From Bacteroides faecium (lineage in GTDB: Bacteria > Bacteroidota > Bacteroidia > Bacteroidales > Bacteroidaceae), in contig NZ_CP050831.1 of assembly GCF_012113595.1 (NCBI RefSeq), positions 4,030,001-4,094,000 on the forward strand: a stretch of 64,000 bases of DNA, read 5' to 3'. Below are positions 27,256 through 34,460 of this stretch, one piece after another. The translations under genes were made by a program, and so were the position numbers. Positions within the stretch are counted from its first letter, which is position 1. Every line of letters starts with the position of its first letter. Below the pieces are notes generated by a model. The model ran no database searches and had not been told where the DNA came from. It saw only the letters and a program-made list of their open reading frames with translations.

Positions 27256-27537
27256 TTATTTATTTAATAAATAAGCATATCTACCTTGTCCTTTGTCTGC
27301 CACTCGCGAAATTACTTTATAGCTTCTCTCCTTGCGATTAAAATCTACTAAGTCTTCACTTCCATCAGGATTAGCCAAATAAATATTTCCTTTATTATCT
27401 CTAAAAGGTATAGCAATCCCTTTGGTCCATCCTTCTAAATAAATGCGTTCAACCTCTTCACTTACTTCTGCATTAACTTGTTTGATGGTTTTTCCATTGG
27501 ACAGTCTGATATTTTCTATTTCAGCATATTTGCACAT
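27256..27537 (-). CDS. Small protein paired with the second zeta-like kinase, possible antitoxin
   Basis: The 93-aa product (start 27537; a TTG at 27546 is less likely) is a small mixed alpha/beta protein: IENIRLSNGKTIKQVNAEVS, a helix, then FRDNKGNIYLANPDGSEDLV and RYAYLLNK. I do not recognise a family. Its spacing of 4 bp from the P-loop gene suggests a pair. It is not similar to the small partner of the first zeta-like protein. Confidence 0.6.
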   Translation of the reverse strand: MCKYAEIENIRLSNGKTIKQVNAEVSEEVERIYLEGWTKGIAIPFRDNKGNIYLANPDGSEDLVDFNRKERSYKVISRVADKGQGRYAYLLNK

Positions 27538-27720
27538 GATAATCAATGATTTGTTTATGCAAAAGTAACCAATTCATTAGTATTAAACAACTATAAAAGG
27601 TATAAGTTGCAGTGACTTACAAAATTTTATGTGTGGTGTATAATGTTTTGATTATTTTATATAAACAACTTGGTTGACATAATAGTTCTGTTAGAAAGAT
27701 TACTATATGATAAAACCTAA

Positions 27721-27783
27721 ATAATAATTATATTCAATATGCAAAAATGATTCTCTAAACGTTATATATAAAACGGAATGACT
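27721..27783 (+). repeat. Dispersed island repeat, copy B
   Basis: Blocks aatatgcaaaaatga, cgttatatataaaacg (a CGTT/AACG dyad) and gaatga are shared almost base for base with copy C. It overlaps the stop of the broken kinase-like gene. Apart from this copy, the 245-bp gap 27538-27782 shows nothing I can name. Confidence 0.7.
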
Positions 27784-28410
27784 TAATAGGATTGATACCT
27801 TAATCTGATTTGCGTATCAATGAAGTATAATTCATTGTCTATTCCATATAATACATTGTTAGGAACAGCATCGAACACTTCATATTCTTCGTTATGAAAC
27901 TCATCTATGTAGTCTATCTCAAAACCAAGTGCTTCCATATGTTCTGCAATTTCATCTTCTGTAGCTTCACGCTCGCCTGTATATGAGGTTGGATTAAAAC
28001 AGCACAAAACTCCTGCTGACTATTGTAGGCAAAACCTATCATTTGATAAGAGACATTGCTAAAGAACTTGTTATGTGCAGAGATACGAATGAAGAAATTC
28101 TCTAAATCATCGCCTGCATATTCAAAGTTGTTCAGCTTATATATGGTTGCTGCACCATCATAGAAGACTTCATTTTCACCTCCTTTATCTAAATAGGTAG
28201 AACGAATATTATTGAAGTCTATCCATAAATTATTTGAGTTGGCTAATGAAATTAGTTCTTTGATTTGCCCTCTCTTATAGCTCTCTGTTGGTTCAAGCGT
28301 TCCTGCTGCTTCTTTGCTTCTTCTAACGATGCAGGCTGCCTGCTCCAAGATGCTATTGATTGGCGGGTTCGCTCTATCCATTGCTTGTGAAATTCGTTGA
28401 TGTATTCCAT
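27783..28410 (-). pseudogene. Polyvalent-protein-kinase-like gene broken by two frameshifts
   Basis: Three overlapping reading frames encode successive parts of one protein of about 209 residues. Frame 1 (28410 to about 28270) gives an N-terminal helix rich in Gln and Arg. Frame 2 (to about 27990) gives YKRGQIKELISLANSNNLWI and GGENEVFYDGAATIYKLNNF. Frame 3 gives REATEDEIAEHMEALGFEID and AVPNNVLYGIDNELYFIDTQ, ending at 27783. This order matches the phage and mobile-element 'polyvalent protein kinase' domain as I recall it. Each shift equals one missing base. It may be a decayed gene; two sequencing errors are the alternative. Confidence 0.6.
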
Positions 28411-28516
28411 AATTTCTATGATTATGAGTTTATGCAAATGGTTATTTAGTTTATATCCAACAACATTCAGTTGATAAATTGTATTTATTTCATTCTTTGG
28501 TATATTTGATGGTATT

Positions 28517-28573
28517 ATCTAAATTTAATATACAAAAATGATTCCCTGAACGTTATATATGAAACGGAATGAT
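28517..28573 (+). repeat. Dispersed island repeat, copy C
   Basis: It carries aatatacaaaaatgattc, cgttatatatgaaacg and gaatga, and differs from copy B at only a few positions. It lies between the stop of the 110-aa membrane protein gene and the broken kinase-like gene. Confidence 0.7.
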
Positions 28574-28587
28574 ATAAAAAAGAATTT

Positions 28588-28920
28588 CTAACTTGTACAA
28601 GCTTTTACTATAATAATAAATAAGAATATTACAGGTAATATGAAACAGCCAGTATGGGCATTATCTTCTTTCCATGCTCCATTTGAGAAAGTATATTCTC
28701 TATCTTCTCCGTCAACGTACTTCTGAAAACCTCCTGCAAAGAGAAGGGCTGCTATTACCCCTACCCACCATCGTTCCGTGAATATACCGGAACCTATTCC
28801 TAATGCTATAGCCAGTATGTATAGCACAATTGGATAGCGTTCTGTGATAAATCTTATGATTGCATAAAGCAATATTGAGATAATTGCTGCTGTCACTAAT
28901 GTTCCAATGAAGTTTCCCAT
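28588..28920 (-). CDS. Small membrane protein in the accessory island
   Basis: The 110-aa product has four hydrophobic segments (about 4-24, 29-47, 51-64 and 92-106) with a hydrophilic loop KYVDGEDREYTFSNGAWKED between the last two. No family is recognised. It follows a small zinc-ribbon protein gene on the same strand and may belong to the radical SAM operon, perhaps as a membrane partner; that is inference from position only. Confidence 0.6.
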   Translation of the reverse strand: MGNFIGTLVTAAIISILLYAIIRFITERYPIVLYILAIALGIGSGIFTERWWVGVIAALLFAGGFQKYVDGEDREYTFSNGAWKEDNAHTGCFILPVIFLFIIIVKACTS

Positions 28921-28956
28921 AATGATTTGGCTATTAATTTCATAATATATAACTAT

Positions 28957-29169
28957 TTAGATTTCGAACCGATGCCCGCAATGTGGGCATGTGTAATCCA
29001 AATTAGCGTATTGATCTTCATCCAGATGTACAGTACAAGCTGTTCCTACTTTCCTACCACATTTGGGACACCGGGGACCTTCATCAGAACTTGAAGAAGA
29101 ACTGGAATTACTATTGAATAGTATATACAATACTATAATTACGCCTATGACTATTAAAATAATGAACAT
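28957..29169 (-). CDS. Membrane-anchored zinc-ribbon protein
   Basis: The 70-aa product has one N-terminal membrane helix (1-18), a serine-rich linker (SNSSSSSSSDEG) and a zinc ribbon made of CPKCGRK and CPHCGHRFEI. The ribbon would face the cytoplasm or the periplasm depending on topology; charge distribution does not settle it. It lies just downstream of the Cys-rich peptide gene. A second zinc-ribbon membrane protein, frameshifted, lies upstream of the radical SAM gene. Confidence 0.7.
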   Translation of the reverse strand: MFIILIVIGVIIVLYILFNSNSSSSSSSDEGPRCPKCGRKVGTACTVHLDEDQYANLDYTCPHCGHRFEI

Positions 29170-29238
29170 GATATTTGTATTTTTAGAGTGTTGTTTTGTA
29201 ATTAGATTTTAATAGATATCTAATTGAAATATAACTTA

Positions 29239-29289
29239 TAAGAAACCGGAAATAAGAATAGAAACTCTGTGTTTATTTCCGGTTTCTTA
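29239..29289 (-). terminator. Strong hairpin after the Cys-rich peptide gene
   Basis: A 17-bp perfect stem (29239-29255 with 29273-29289, loop 17 nt) lies 15 bp past the stop of the 45-codon gene. There is no long T run, so it may terminate partly or protect the 3' end and raise the peptide mRNA level. Confidence 0.65.
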
Positions 29290-29304
29290 CTGGAAGTTGG
29301 AAGC

Positions 29305-29442
29305 TTAACCTACTATCCCCGAACAGCCTAATCCACAGAAACTACAGCCGGGGGCAATAGAAATCTCGAAACTATTGATGTTCTCTGCATTTTCTTCTAC
29401 TAATTGTTTTGCTAGTAGTAGCAATTCTTTGTTTACTTTCAT
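29305..29442 (-). CDS. Candidate RiPP precursor peptide, Cys-rich C-terminus
   Basis: This 45-codon gene has a good ribosome site (AGGAG, 9 nt before the ATG) and starts 38 bp after the radical SAM gene. The N-terminal two thirds are a charged helical leader (MKVNKELLLLAKQLVEENAE, then NINSFEISI), and the C-terminus is APGCSFCGLGCSGIVG with Cys33, Cys36 and Cys40. Leader plus a Gly/Ser/Cys core next to a SPASM radical SAM enzyme is the pattern of thioether-bridged peptides (sactipeptides, ranthipeptides). The C-x2-C-x3-C spacing mirrors the enzyme's own cluster motif. I do not recognise a named family. The bridge type and any activity are inference. Confidence 0.75.
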   Translation of the reverse strand: MKVNKELLLLAKQLVEENAENINSFEISIAPGCSFCGLGCSGIVG

Positions 29443-29480
29443 GTTTTAATTCTCCTGATTTTTAATTAATAAAATTTATT

Positions 29481-30650
29481 CTATGATAAAATAGGTAGCT
29501 TGTAGTCCTCAAACATTTCATAGCATTTTATTGCAGCTTTTAATGACGTTAAGTCTTCGTTGCTCAAAATCCCATAGACTTGTTTCTTTTTTAAATAGTA
29601 TTCTATTTGAAAAGCACTTATAATTTGTGCTTCTGCCAGTATCATTTTGCATGTTGATTTATCACGATGTTTCACATTCTTGCGTTGGTTATAATTGAAT
29701 CCATAGCAAGTACGACATATTTTTAGTAGCTTGCACATCTTACAATCTTCCTCTATTAGCGATTCGTAATTATTGAAATCTATTTTATTAATGTCTTCAT
29801 TATTACTTCTTCCGGTAACTAAAGGCACAAACATATGGCAAGGATAAGGTGTTCCATCAGTGTCATAAGCTACCATTGTTGTTCCTGTACCACAATTTTT
29901 ATGCGGTAGTTCCCTAATGCGGGAATCTGTTAGTTCTGCAAATATCTTTGTGAAAAGTGGTATAGGTTTTATGTTTATATGGCTGAGATAATATTCGGCT
30001 AAAGTTTGTAATTGCTTTTTGTAGATTAGTTCATCTCCTTTTTGCCATCTAACTCCAACTGCAAGACTACCGGAAATAGCATACTTCTTTGAATGAAAAA
30101 AGATAGCGCCTTCTGCAAAATAGGGGAGAGTTTCTCTGGAAACAGTCATCTTTAACATCTGGTCTGGCCATGTCTCATGTACAAAGTCAATAGGGAGTTT
30201 CTCCGATTTACATCCTCTATTCTGTATTTGCATATCCGGCTTACCATCTACAGATAGGATTAGCGAGATGTATTCTTTGTGCAATTTGAACCACTCTCTT
30301 TTCGCACTATCCAATAGAGTACCATTAGTGGTGACAGATAATTCGAATTTTATGCAGAAGTCAGGATTTTGATTCTTTCTTTCTGCAAGTATCCATTCGG
30401 TTGTATTCTTTATCACATCGAAATTAAGCAATGGTTCTCCACCAAAAAAATCTATTTTTAGTTTACCAATGTTATTGGAATGATTGAAATGGTTGAATTC
30501 TTTTATTATAATATTACGGGCAGTTTCTATTGACATTATTTTAGTAGGGTCTTTATACTTCTCAAAACAATAGACGCAATTTAAATTGCATCCATAAGTG
30601 AGCATCAAGGCAAAGAGCCGCCCCTGTGTAGATATTTGGGTGTTTTCCAT
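29481..30650 (-). CDS. Radical SAM/SPASM peptide-maturase-like enzyme
   Basis: The 389-aa protein has the radical SAM cluster motif CNLNCVYC near residues 20-27 (MLTYGCNLNCVYCFEKY), the FFGGEPLLNFDVI motif, and a SPASM-type C-terminal domain with many Cys (KNCGTGTTMVAYDTDGTPYP, EEDCKMCKLLKICRTCYGFN, STCK) for auxiliary iron-sulfur clusters. SPASM enzymes of this size modify ribosomal peptides or sulfatases; no sulfatase is near, but a Cys-rich 45-aa peptide is encoded directly after. No N-terminal RiPP recognition element is present, so leader binding would need another region or protein. I see no exporter or protease gene nearby. Confidence 0.88.
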   Translation of the reverse strand: MENTQISTQGRLFALMLTYGCNLNCVYCFEKYKDPTKIMSIETARNIIIKEFNHFNHSNNIGKLKIDFFGGEPLLNFDVIKNTTEWILAERKNQNPDFCIKFELSVTTNGTLLDSAKREWFKLHKEYISLILSVDGKPDMQIQNRGCKSEKLPIDFVHETWPDQMLKMTVSRETLPYFAEGAIFFHSKKYAISGSLAVGVRWQKGDELIYKKQLQTLAEYYLSHINIKPIPLFTKIFAELTDSRIRELPHKNCGTGTTMVAYDTDGTPYPCHMFVPLVTGRSNNEDINKIDFNNYESLIEEDCKMCKLLKICRTCYGFNYNQRKNVKHRDKSTCKMILAEAQIISAFQIEYYLKKKQVYGILSNEDLTSLKAAIKCYEMFEDYKLPILS

Positions 30651-30708
30651 AGTATATAGTCATTTTAGAGGTGAATAAGATGTATTGTTACCACTTCATA
30701 GTCCATGT

Positions 30709-31036
30709 TTACTCTCCTATTTTGGCTTTATATTCGCCATCAAATTTATTTCCACAATGGTTGCATTTCCAACCATGTCCTTTGAAAGTCATTCCATCTT
30801 TTTTTTATTTCGCTGATATATTCTACCTTCACACTGTGACTATGAGGACATTTCATAGGGCTATCAGTTGTTGAGAGTATTATTATACCTATGATATATG
30901 AAGCTGCGCCAATGCCGGCTCCCAGCCAAAAAGAATCAAATATCCAATATCCCAAAACGAAGATTGCCATACCTCCGAAGGAAAGAAACTTTGCTATGAT
31001 TCTAATGAAATAAGTTATAGATGAATACTCTGACAT
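30709..31036 (-). pseudogene. Zinc-ribbon membrane protein gene with a frameshift in an A8 tract
   Basis: The open frame (31036-30746, 96 aa) has two membrane helix pairs (about 8-30 and 33-54), then MKCPHSHSVKVEYISEIKK. It then leaves frame at a run of eight A (minus strand, 30814-30807). Reading with one A fewer gives DGMTFKGHGWKCNHCGNKFD and a stop at 30709, completing a zinc ribbon (CPH... CNHC). The gene is therefore either disrupted by a one-base insertion, rescued by slippage on A8, or mis-sequenced. It lies between the XRE regulator and the radical SAM gene on the same strand. Confidence 0.65.
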
Positions 31037-31121
31037 GTTGTTTACTTTTTTAATGAATTTTACTGTCAGACAAAAGTATGGAATAATATAATTCTCACAT
31101 TTTTTTATAGTAGAAGAAAAG

Positions 31122-31352
31122 TCACGTTATTGTTGTTATTACCTTACAATTGTTAAGTTCCTGAAGATAATATGAAAAGAAATTTCTATTAAGAATAATA
31201 GATATGCGAAGCAGTAACTCTGTATCAATGCTTGATCTTTTAAATATACTATATACGTTAGTCCTATCGCAATAGAGTTTTTTAGCGAACCAACTGACAG
31301 AACGTTCTTGACGGCGAAGTTCTTCTTCTATAAGTTTCCCGATGTGTATCAT
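31122..31352 (-). CDS. Small XRE-like helix-turn-helix regulator
   Basis: The 76-aa protein is a single helix-turn-helix unit (about 5-60): IGKLIEEELRRQERSVSWFA, KKLYCDRTNVYSIFKRSSID, TELLLRISIILNRNFFSYYL. Stand-alone XRE-type proteins of this size are common in Bacteroides next to small operons. It is the first gene of the minus-strand group that includes the radical SAM enzyme and the Cys-rich peptide, so it may control them. A large inverted-repeat structure lies 30 bp upstream of its ATG. Confidence 0.75.
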   Translation of the reverse strand: MIHIGKLIEEELRRQERSVSWFAKKLYCDRTNVYSIFKRSSIDTELLLRISIILNRNFFSYYLQELNNCKVITTIT

Positions 31353-31381
31353 GGCAATAAAAAAGGCGGAACCATTCGAAG

Positions 31382-31515
31382 CTTATTTCAATCTGAGGTA
31401 CCGCCAAGCACCATTACACAAATAAGTACGAATAGTTCACGCCTAGAGAGCGTGAACCTTCAGTTACTTATTCCCGTGTATCTTCATTTTGGCGGTTTTC
31501 AGATTGGAGAATAAG
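31382..31515. other. Nested long inverted repeat, possible structured RNA or miniature element
   Basis: Six successive complementary blocks nest inside one another: 31382-31387/31510-31515, 31389-31396/31499-31506, 31401-31407/31489-31495, 31416-31419/31475-31478, 31421-31428/31465-31472 and 31435-31442/31450-31457, around a 7-nt loop. Together they form an imperfect hairpin of about 134 nt. No protein is convincing across it. The rest of the 289-bp gap 31353-31641 holds only the terminator at 31594-31622. Confidence 0.65.
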
Positions 31516-31593
31516 AGCTAAAAGCTCAAATATCTTTTAATAAGTATGAGAATGGAAACGCTATTCCAAAAGTTTATTGTTTTAAATAAAAAT

Positions 31594-31622
31594 AGGAGAG
31601 TAGAACAAAAATCTACTCTCCT
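31594..31622 (-). terminator. Intrinsic terminator of the GGGtGRT/NifU-like operon
   Basis: An 11-bp perfect stem (31594-31604 with 31612-31622, loop 7 nt) is followed on the minus strand by TTTTTATTT. It lies 20 bp past the stop of the GGGtGRT gene. Confidence 0.85.
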
Positions 31623-31641
31623 TATATAAAAGTAACTTAAA

Positions 31642-32652
31642 TTACTTGCCCAAAGCCTGAGCTACGTCTACAGCACAAGCCACAGTACAACCTACCATAG
31701 GATTGTTACCAATTCCCAGGAATCCCATCATTTCTACGTGAGCAGGAACTGATGAAGAACCAGCGAACTGAGCGTCTGAGTGCATACGACCCATTGTGTC
31801 TGTCATGCCGTATGAAGCTGGTCCGGCAGCCATGTTATCCGGGTGAAGAGTACGACCTGTACCACCACCTGAAGCTACTGAGAAATAAGGTTTGCCAGCA
31901 AGAACACGTTCTTTCTTGTAAGTACCTGCAACCGGGTGTTGGAAACGAGTCGGGTTAGTAGAGTTACCTGTGATAGATACGTCTACGCCTTCTTTCCACA
32001 TGATAGCTACACCTTCGCGAACATCATCAGCGCCGTAGCATTTTACTTTTGCACGAGGACCGTCAGAGTAAGCGATTTCGCGAACAACTTTCAGTTCACC
32101 TGTAAAGTAATCGAATTGAGTCTGAACATAAGTAAAGCCGTTGATACGAGAGATGATCTGAGCGGCGTCTTTTCCAAGACCGTTCAGGATGCAACGCAAC
32201 GGTTCTTTACGTACTTTGTCTGCTTTTGCAGCAATTTTGATAGCACCTTCAGCAGCAGCGAAAGATTCGTGACCTGCCAGGAATGCGAAACATTTAGTTT
32301 CTTCGCGCAGCAACATAGCAGCCAAGTTACCGTGACCGATACCAACCTTACGGTCGTCAGCTACAGAACCCGGGATACAGAATGCTTGCAGACCGATACC
32401 GATAGCTTCAGCAGCTTCAGCAGCATTTGTGCAGTTCTTCTTAAGAGCGATTGCAGTACCTACAACATAAGCCCATTTTGCGTTTTCAAAACAGATAGGC
32501 TGAGTTTCTTCACACGTTTTATAAGGATCAAGTCCGGCAGCTTCGCAGATAGCGTTAGCTTCTTCGATGTCTTTGATGCCGTTAGCGTTCAAGGCTTCAA
32601 TGATACCTTTGATACGACGGTCTTGGCTTTCGAATTTTACTTCTCTAATCAT
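31642..32652 (-). CDS. GGGtGRT-family protein of unknown function
   Basis: The 336-aa protein carries the name-giving motif GGGTGRT (SVASGGGTGRTLHPDNM) and many conserved Cys and Gly residues (CEETQPICF, GNNPMVGCTVACAVDVAQAL). It starts at 32652, with the ribosome site AAGGAGG upstream; the reading from 32691 would run into the preceding gene. The family is widespread in anaerobes and regularly follows a NifU-like gene, as here with a 19-bp gap, but no biochemical function is established to my knowledge. Codon use is strongly biased (GGT, CGT, AAA, GCA), suggesting high expression. Confidence 0.82.
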   Translation of the reverse strand: MIREVKFESQDRRIKGIIEALNANGIKDIEEANAICEAAGLDPYKTCEETQPICFENAKWAYVVGTAIALKKNCTNAAEAAEAIGIGLQAFCIPGSVADDRKVGIGHGNLAAMLLREETKCFAFLAGHESFAAAEGAIKIAAKADKVRKEPLRCILNGLGKDAAQIISRINGFTYVQTQFDYFTGELKVVREIAYSDGPRAKVKCYGADDVREGVAIMWKEGVDVSITGNSTNPTRFQHPVAGTYKKERVLAGKPYFSVASGGGTGRTLHPDNMAAGPASYGMTDTMGRMHSDAQFAGSSSVPAHVEMMGFLGIGNNPMVGCTVACAVDVAQALGK

Positions 32653-32671
32653 AGTTTCTTTCCTCCTTATA

Positions 32672-33373
32672 TTATTCGTGACGTGGATCAATAGATTTAA
32701 CTGCTCCCTGTTCTGCTGTTACGCGACCATAAGTACCTGTAACTTTCTTCAATGCTTCGTTAGCATCAGTACCTTTCTTGATTTCGTCCATGAACTTGCC
32801 CATGTGTACGAATTCGTATCCGCAGATTTCGTCGTTCTTGTCCAAGAAGATTTGTTTGATATAACCTTCTGCCATTTCAAGGTAACGGGGACCTTTAGCC
32901 AAAGTACCATAAAGAGTACCTACTTGGCTACGCAGACCTTTACCCAAGTCTTCCAAACCTGCACCGATGATCAAACCACCTTCAGAGAAAGCTGATTGAG
33001 TACGTCCGTAAACGATTTGCAGGAACAGTTCGCGCATAGCTGTATTGATAGCGTCGCAAACAAGGTCAGTGTTCAGCGCTTCAAGAACTGTTTTACCCGG
33101 AAGGATTTCAGAAGCCATAGCAGCTGAGTGAGTCATACCAGAGCAACCGATTGTTTCGATCAAAGCTTCCTGGATGATACCTTCTTTAACGTTCAGTGTC
33201 AGTTTACAAGCACCTTGTTGAGGAGCGCACCAACCGATACCGTGTGTCAAACCAGAAATATCAACGATTTCTTTAGATTTTACCCATTTGCCTTCTTCGG
33301 GTATGGGAGCCGGTCCGTGGTTAGGACCCTTCTTTACAACACACATGTGTTCCACTTCGTGTGAATAAGTCAT
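32672..33373 (-). CDS. NifU-like iron-sulfur scaffold-related protein
   Basis: The 233-aa protein resembles the NifU/IscU N-terminal scaffold fold: WCAPQQGACKLTLNVKEGII, EALIETIGCSGMTHSAAMAS and a later helical region. The Cys residues in GWCAP, GAC and IGCSG are candidate cluster ligands, though their spacing differs from classical IscU. It is the first gene of a two-gene operon with the GGGtGRT protein, driven by a near-ideal promoter. Codon bias is strong. A role in iron-sulfur or radical metabolism of anaerobes is plausible but unproven. Confidence 0.75.
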   Translation of the reverse strand: MTYSHEVEHMCVVKKGPNHGPAPIPEEGKWVKSKEIVDISGLTHGIGWCAPQQGACKLTLNVKEGIIQEALIETIGCSGMTHSAAMASEILPGKTVLEALNTDLVCDAINTAMRELFLQIVYGRTQSAFSEGGLIIGAGLEDLGKGLRSQVGTLYGTLAKGPRYLEMAEGYIKQIFLDKNDEICGYEFVHMGKFMDEIKKGTDANEALKKVTGTYGRVTAEQGAVKSIDPRHE

Positions 33374-33437
33374 AATTAGCTCTTTTTTTTAAGTGATATA
33401 ATTAAAAATACGTAGTCACGATTCTCTAAATCGCCCA

Positions 33438-33468
33438 CAAAGGTAGTCGATTTATTTGTTTCTGCAAA
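33438..33468 (-). promoter_or_regulatory. Near-ideal promoter of the NifU-like/GGGtGRT operon
   Basis: On the minus strand TTTG (33468-33465), a 19-bp spacer and TACCTTTG (33445-33438) match both Bacteroides promoter elements exactly. The ATG lies 65 bp downstream of the -7 box. Confidence 0.8.
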
Positions 33469-33612
33469 TCGCCTTTTATTACTTTTTTGTGAAAAGTGAC
33501 AATTCAGTTTACGTTTTTTCGCAGTTTGTAAAGTCGGGATTGCATTTGCGGAAGATTGGGGGCGAACGAACTATCTATTTGTTGCTTTGTTATTATTGGA
33601 AAACCAAAAATT

Positions 33613-34017
33613 ATGGAACTGAACCAAATAGATATACATTATTTAATTGCGGCAATTTGCGTTATTTCATCTGCGCTTATTTTTTATACGATTGGCGTTT
33701 GGGGAGAACGTCTCCAAAAGAAATTAAAGTTTTGGCATATTGTTTTTTTTCTTCTGGGTTTGATTGCTGATGCGGTTGGCACAAGTTTGATGGAACATAT
33801 TGCCGAACTAACTCATTTGCATGACGAGATTCATACGGTGACCGGTACGATTGCCATTCTTCTTATGTTTGTACACGCTTCATGGGCGATATGGACTTAC
33901 GTGAAAGGTTCGGCACAGGCGAAACGGCATTTTAACCGTTTCAGCATTGTGGTTTGGTGCATCTGGCTTATACCTTATTTTATAGGTATGTATTTAGGTA
34001 TGCGTTTACATGCATGA
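33613..34017 (+). CDS. HsmA/TIGR03987-type four-helix membrane protein
   Basis: The 134-aa protein has four membrane helices (about 8-28, 41-60, 73-94, 107-128) and conserved His/Gly positions (LMEHIAELTHLHDEIHTVTG, FVHASWAIWTYVKGSAQAKR). It matches the TIGR03987 family as I recall it, small integral membrane proteins without a confirmed role. The start at 33613 is chosen because residues before it in the open frame are unlike the family. Its upstream gap (33374-33612) also holds the divergent operon promoter. Confidence 0.75.
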   Translation: MELNQIDIHYLIAAICVISSALIFYTIGVWGERLQKKLKFWHIVFFLLGLIADAVGTSLMEHIAELTHLHDEIHTVTGTIAILLMFVHASWAIWTYVKGSAQAKRHFNRFSIVVWCIWLIPYFIGMYLGMRLHA

Positions 34018-34076
34018 TGAACTGTCTGAATAGAGTCTGATATTCGTAAATCATCTTACAATATTCTTATCGGCCG

Positions 34077-34164
34077 GCTATAGTCGTCCTACTAGACAAC
34101 TATAGTTGGCTAATTCGCTGACTAGAGTTGGCTAGATAGTCAACTGGAGTCGGCCATTATTGAA
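34077..34164. repeat. Second four-unit 22-bp tandem repeat, different sequence
   Basis: Units start at 34077, 34099, 34121 and 34143. The consensus is near actatagttggctagatagca; the third and second units are closest. The period is the same 22 bp as the array at 4972-5059, but the sequences are unrelated. The rest of the 443-bp gap 34018-34460 shows only the promoter of the next gene. Confidence 0.8.
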
Positions 34165-34460
34165 CAAACATTTTCTATTCGGAATATATACACTATCTGC
34201 CTGTTTCTATAATGTGGCAAATATTACTTCTCGCTATATTGTAAGATTGTAAAATACATATCTTGTGAAGGGGTGAATAGAGATGAATACTGTATTTTAT
34301 ACGAATTGTTCACCGGAAACGTCTGTAAATGAGATGATATGGGGCGTGTGAAGAAAATGGAGGGCGGATAATGAAGTTAAGATTGGTAAGATTGTGGAGG
34401 GATTATTACTGGATGTAGAATAAAATTCGTAGCTTTGCTGCATTATTTATAAAGAAGATT

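Noticed and set aside
28588..29169. RiPP exporter role for the small membrane proteins downstream of the peptide gene
   Set aside because: They have no ATPase, peptidase or permease motif; position alone is not enough to claim export.
31308..31514. 68-aa plus-strand reading frame across the long hairpin
   Set aside because: It starts inside the XRE gene on the other strand, has no ribosome site and shows no protein-like pattern; the base pairing explains the sequence better.
31382..31515. Integron attC-like recombination site
   Set aside because: The length fits, but the outer ends do not carry the paired RYYYAAC/GTTRRRY core sites, and there is no integrase.
31936..32694. 252-aa plus-strand reading frame opposite the GGGtGRT gene
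   Set aside because: Its Phe/Ser/Cys-rich product is the usual mirror of a highly codon-biased gene; the minus-strand gene has a promoter, ribosome sites and family motifs.
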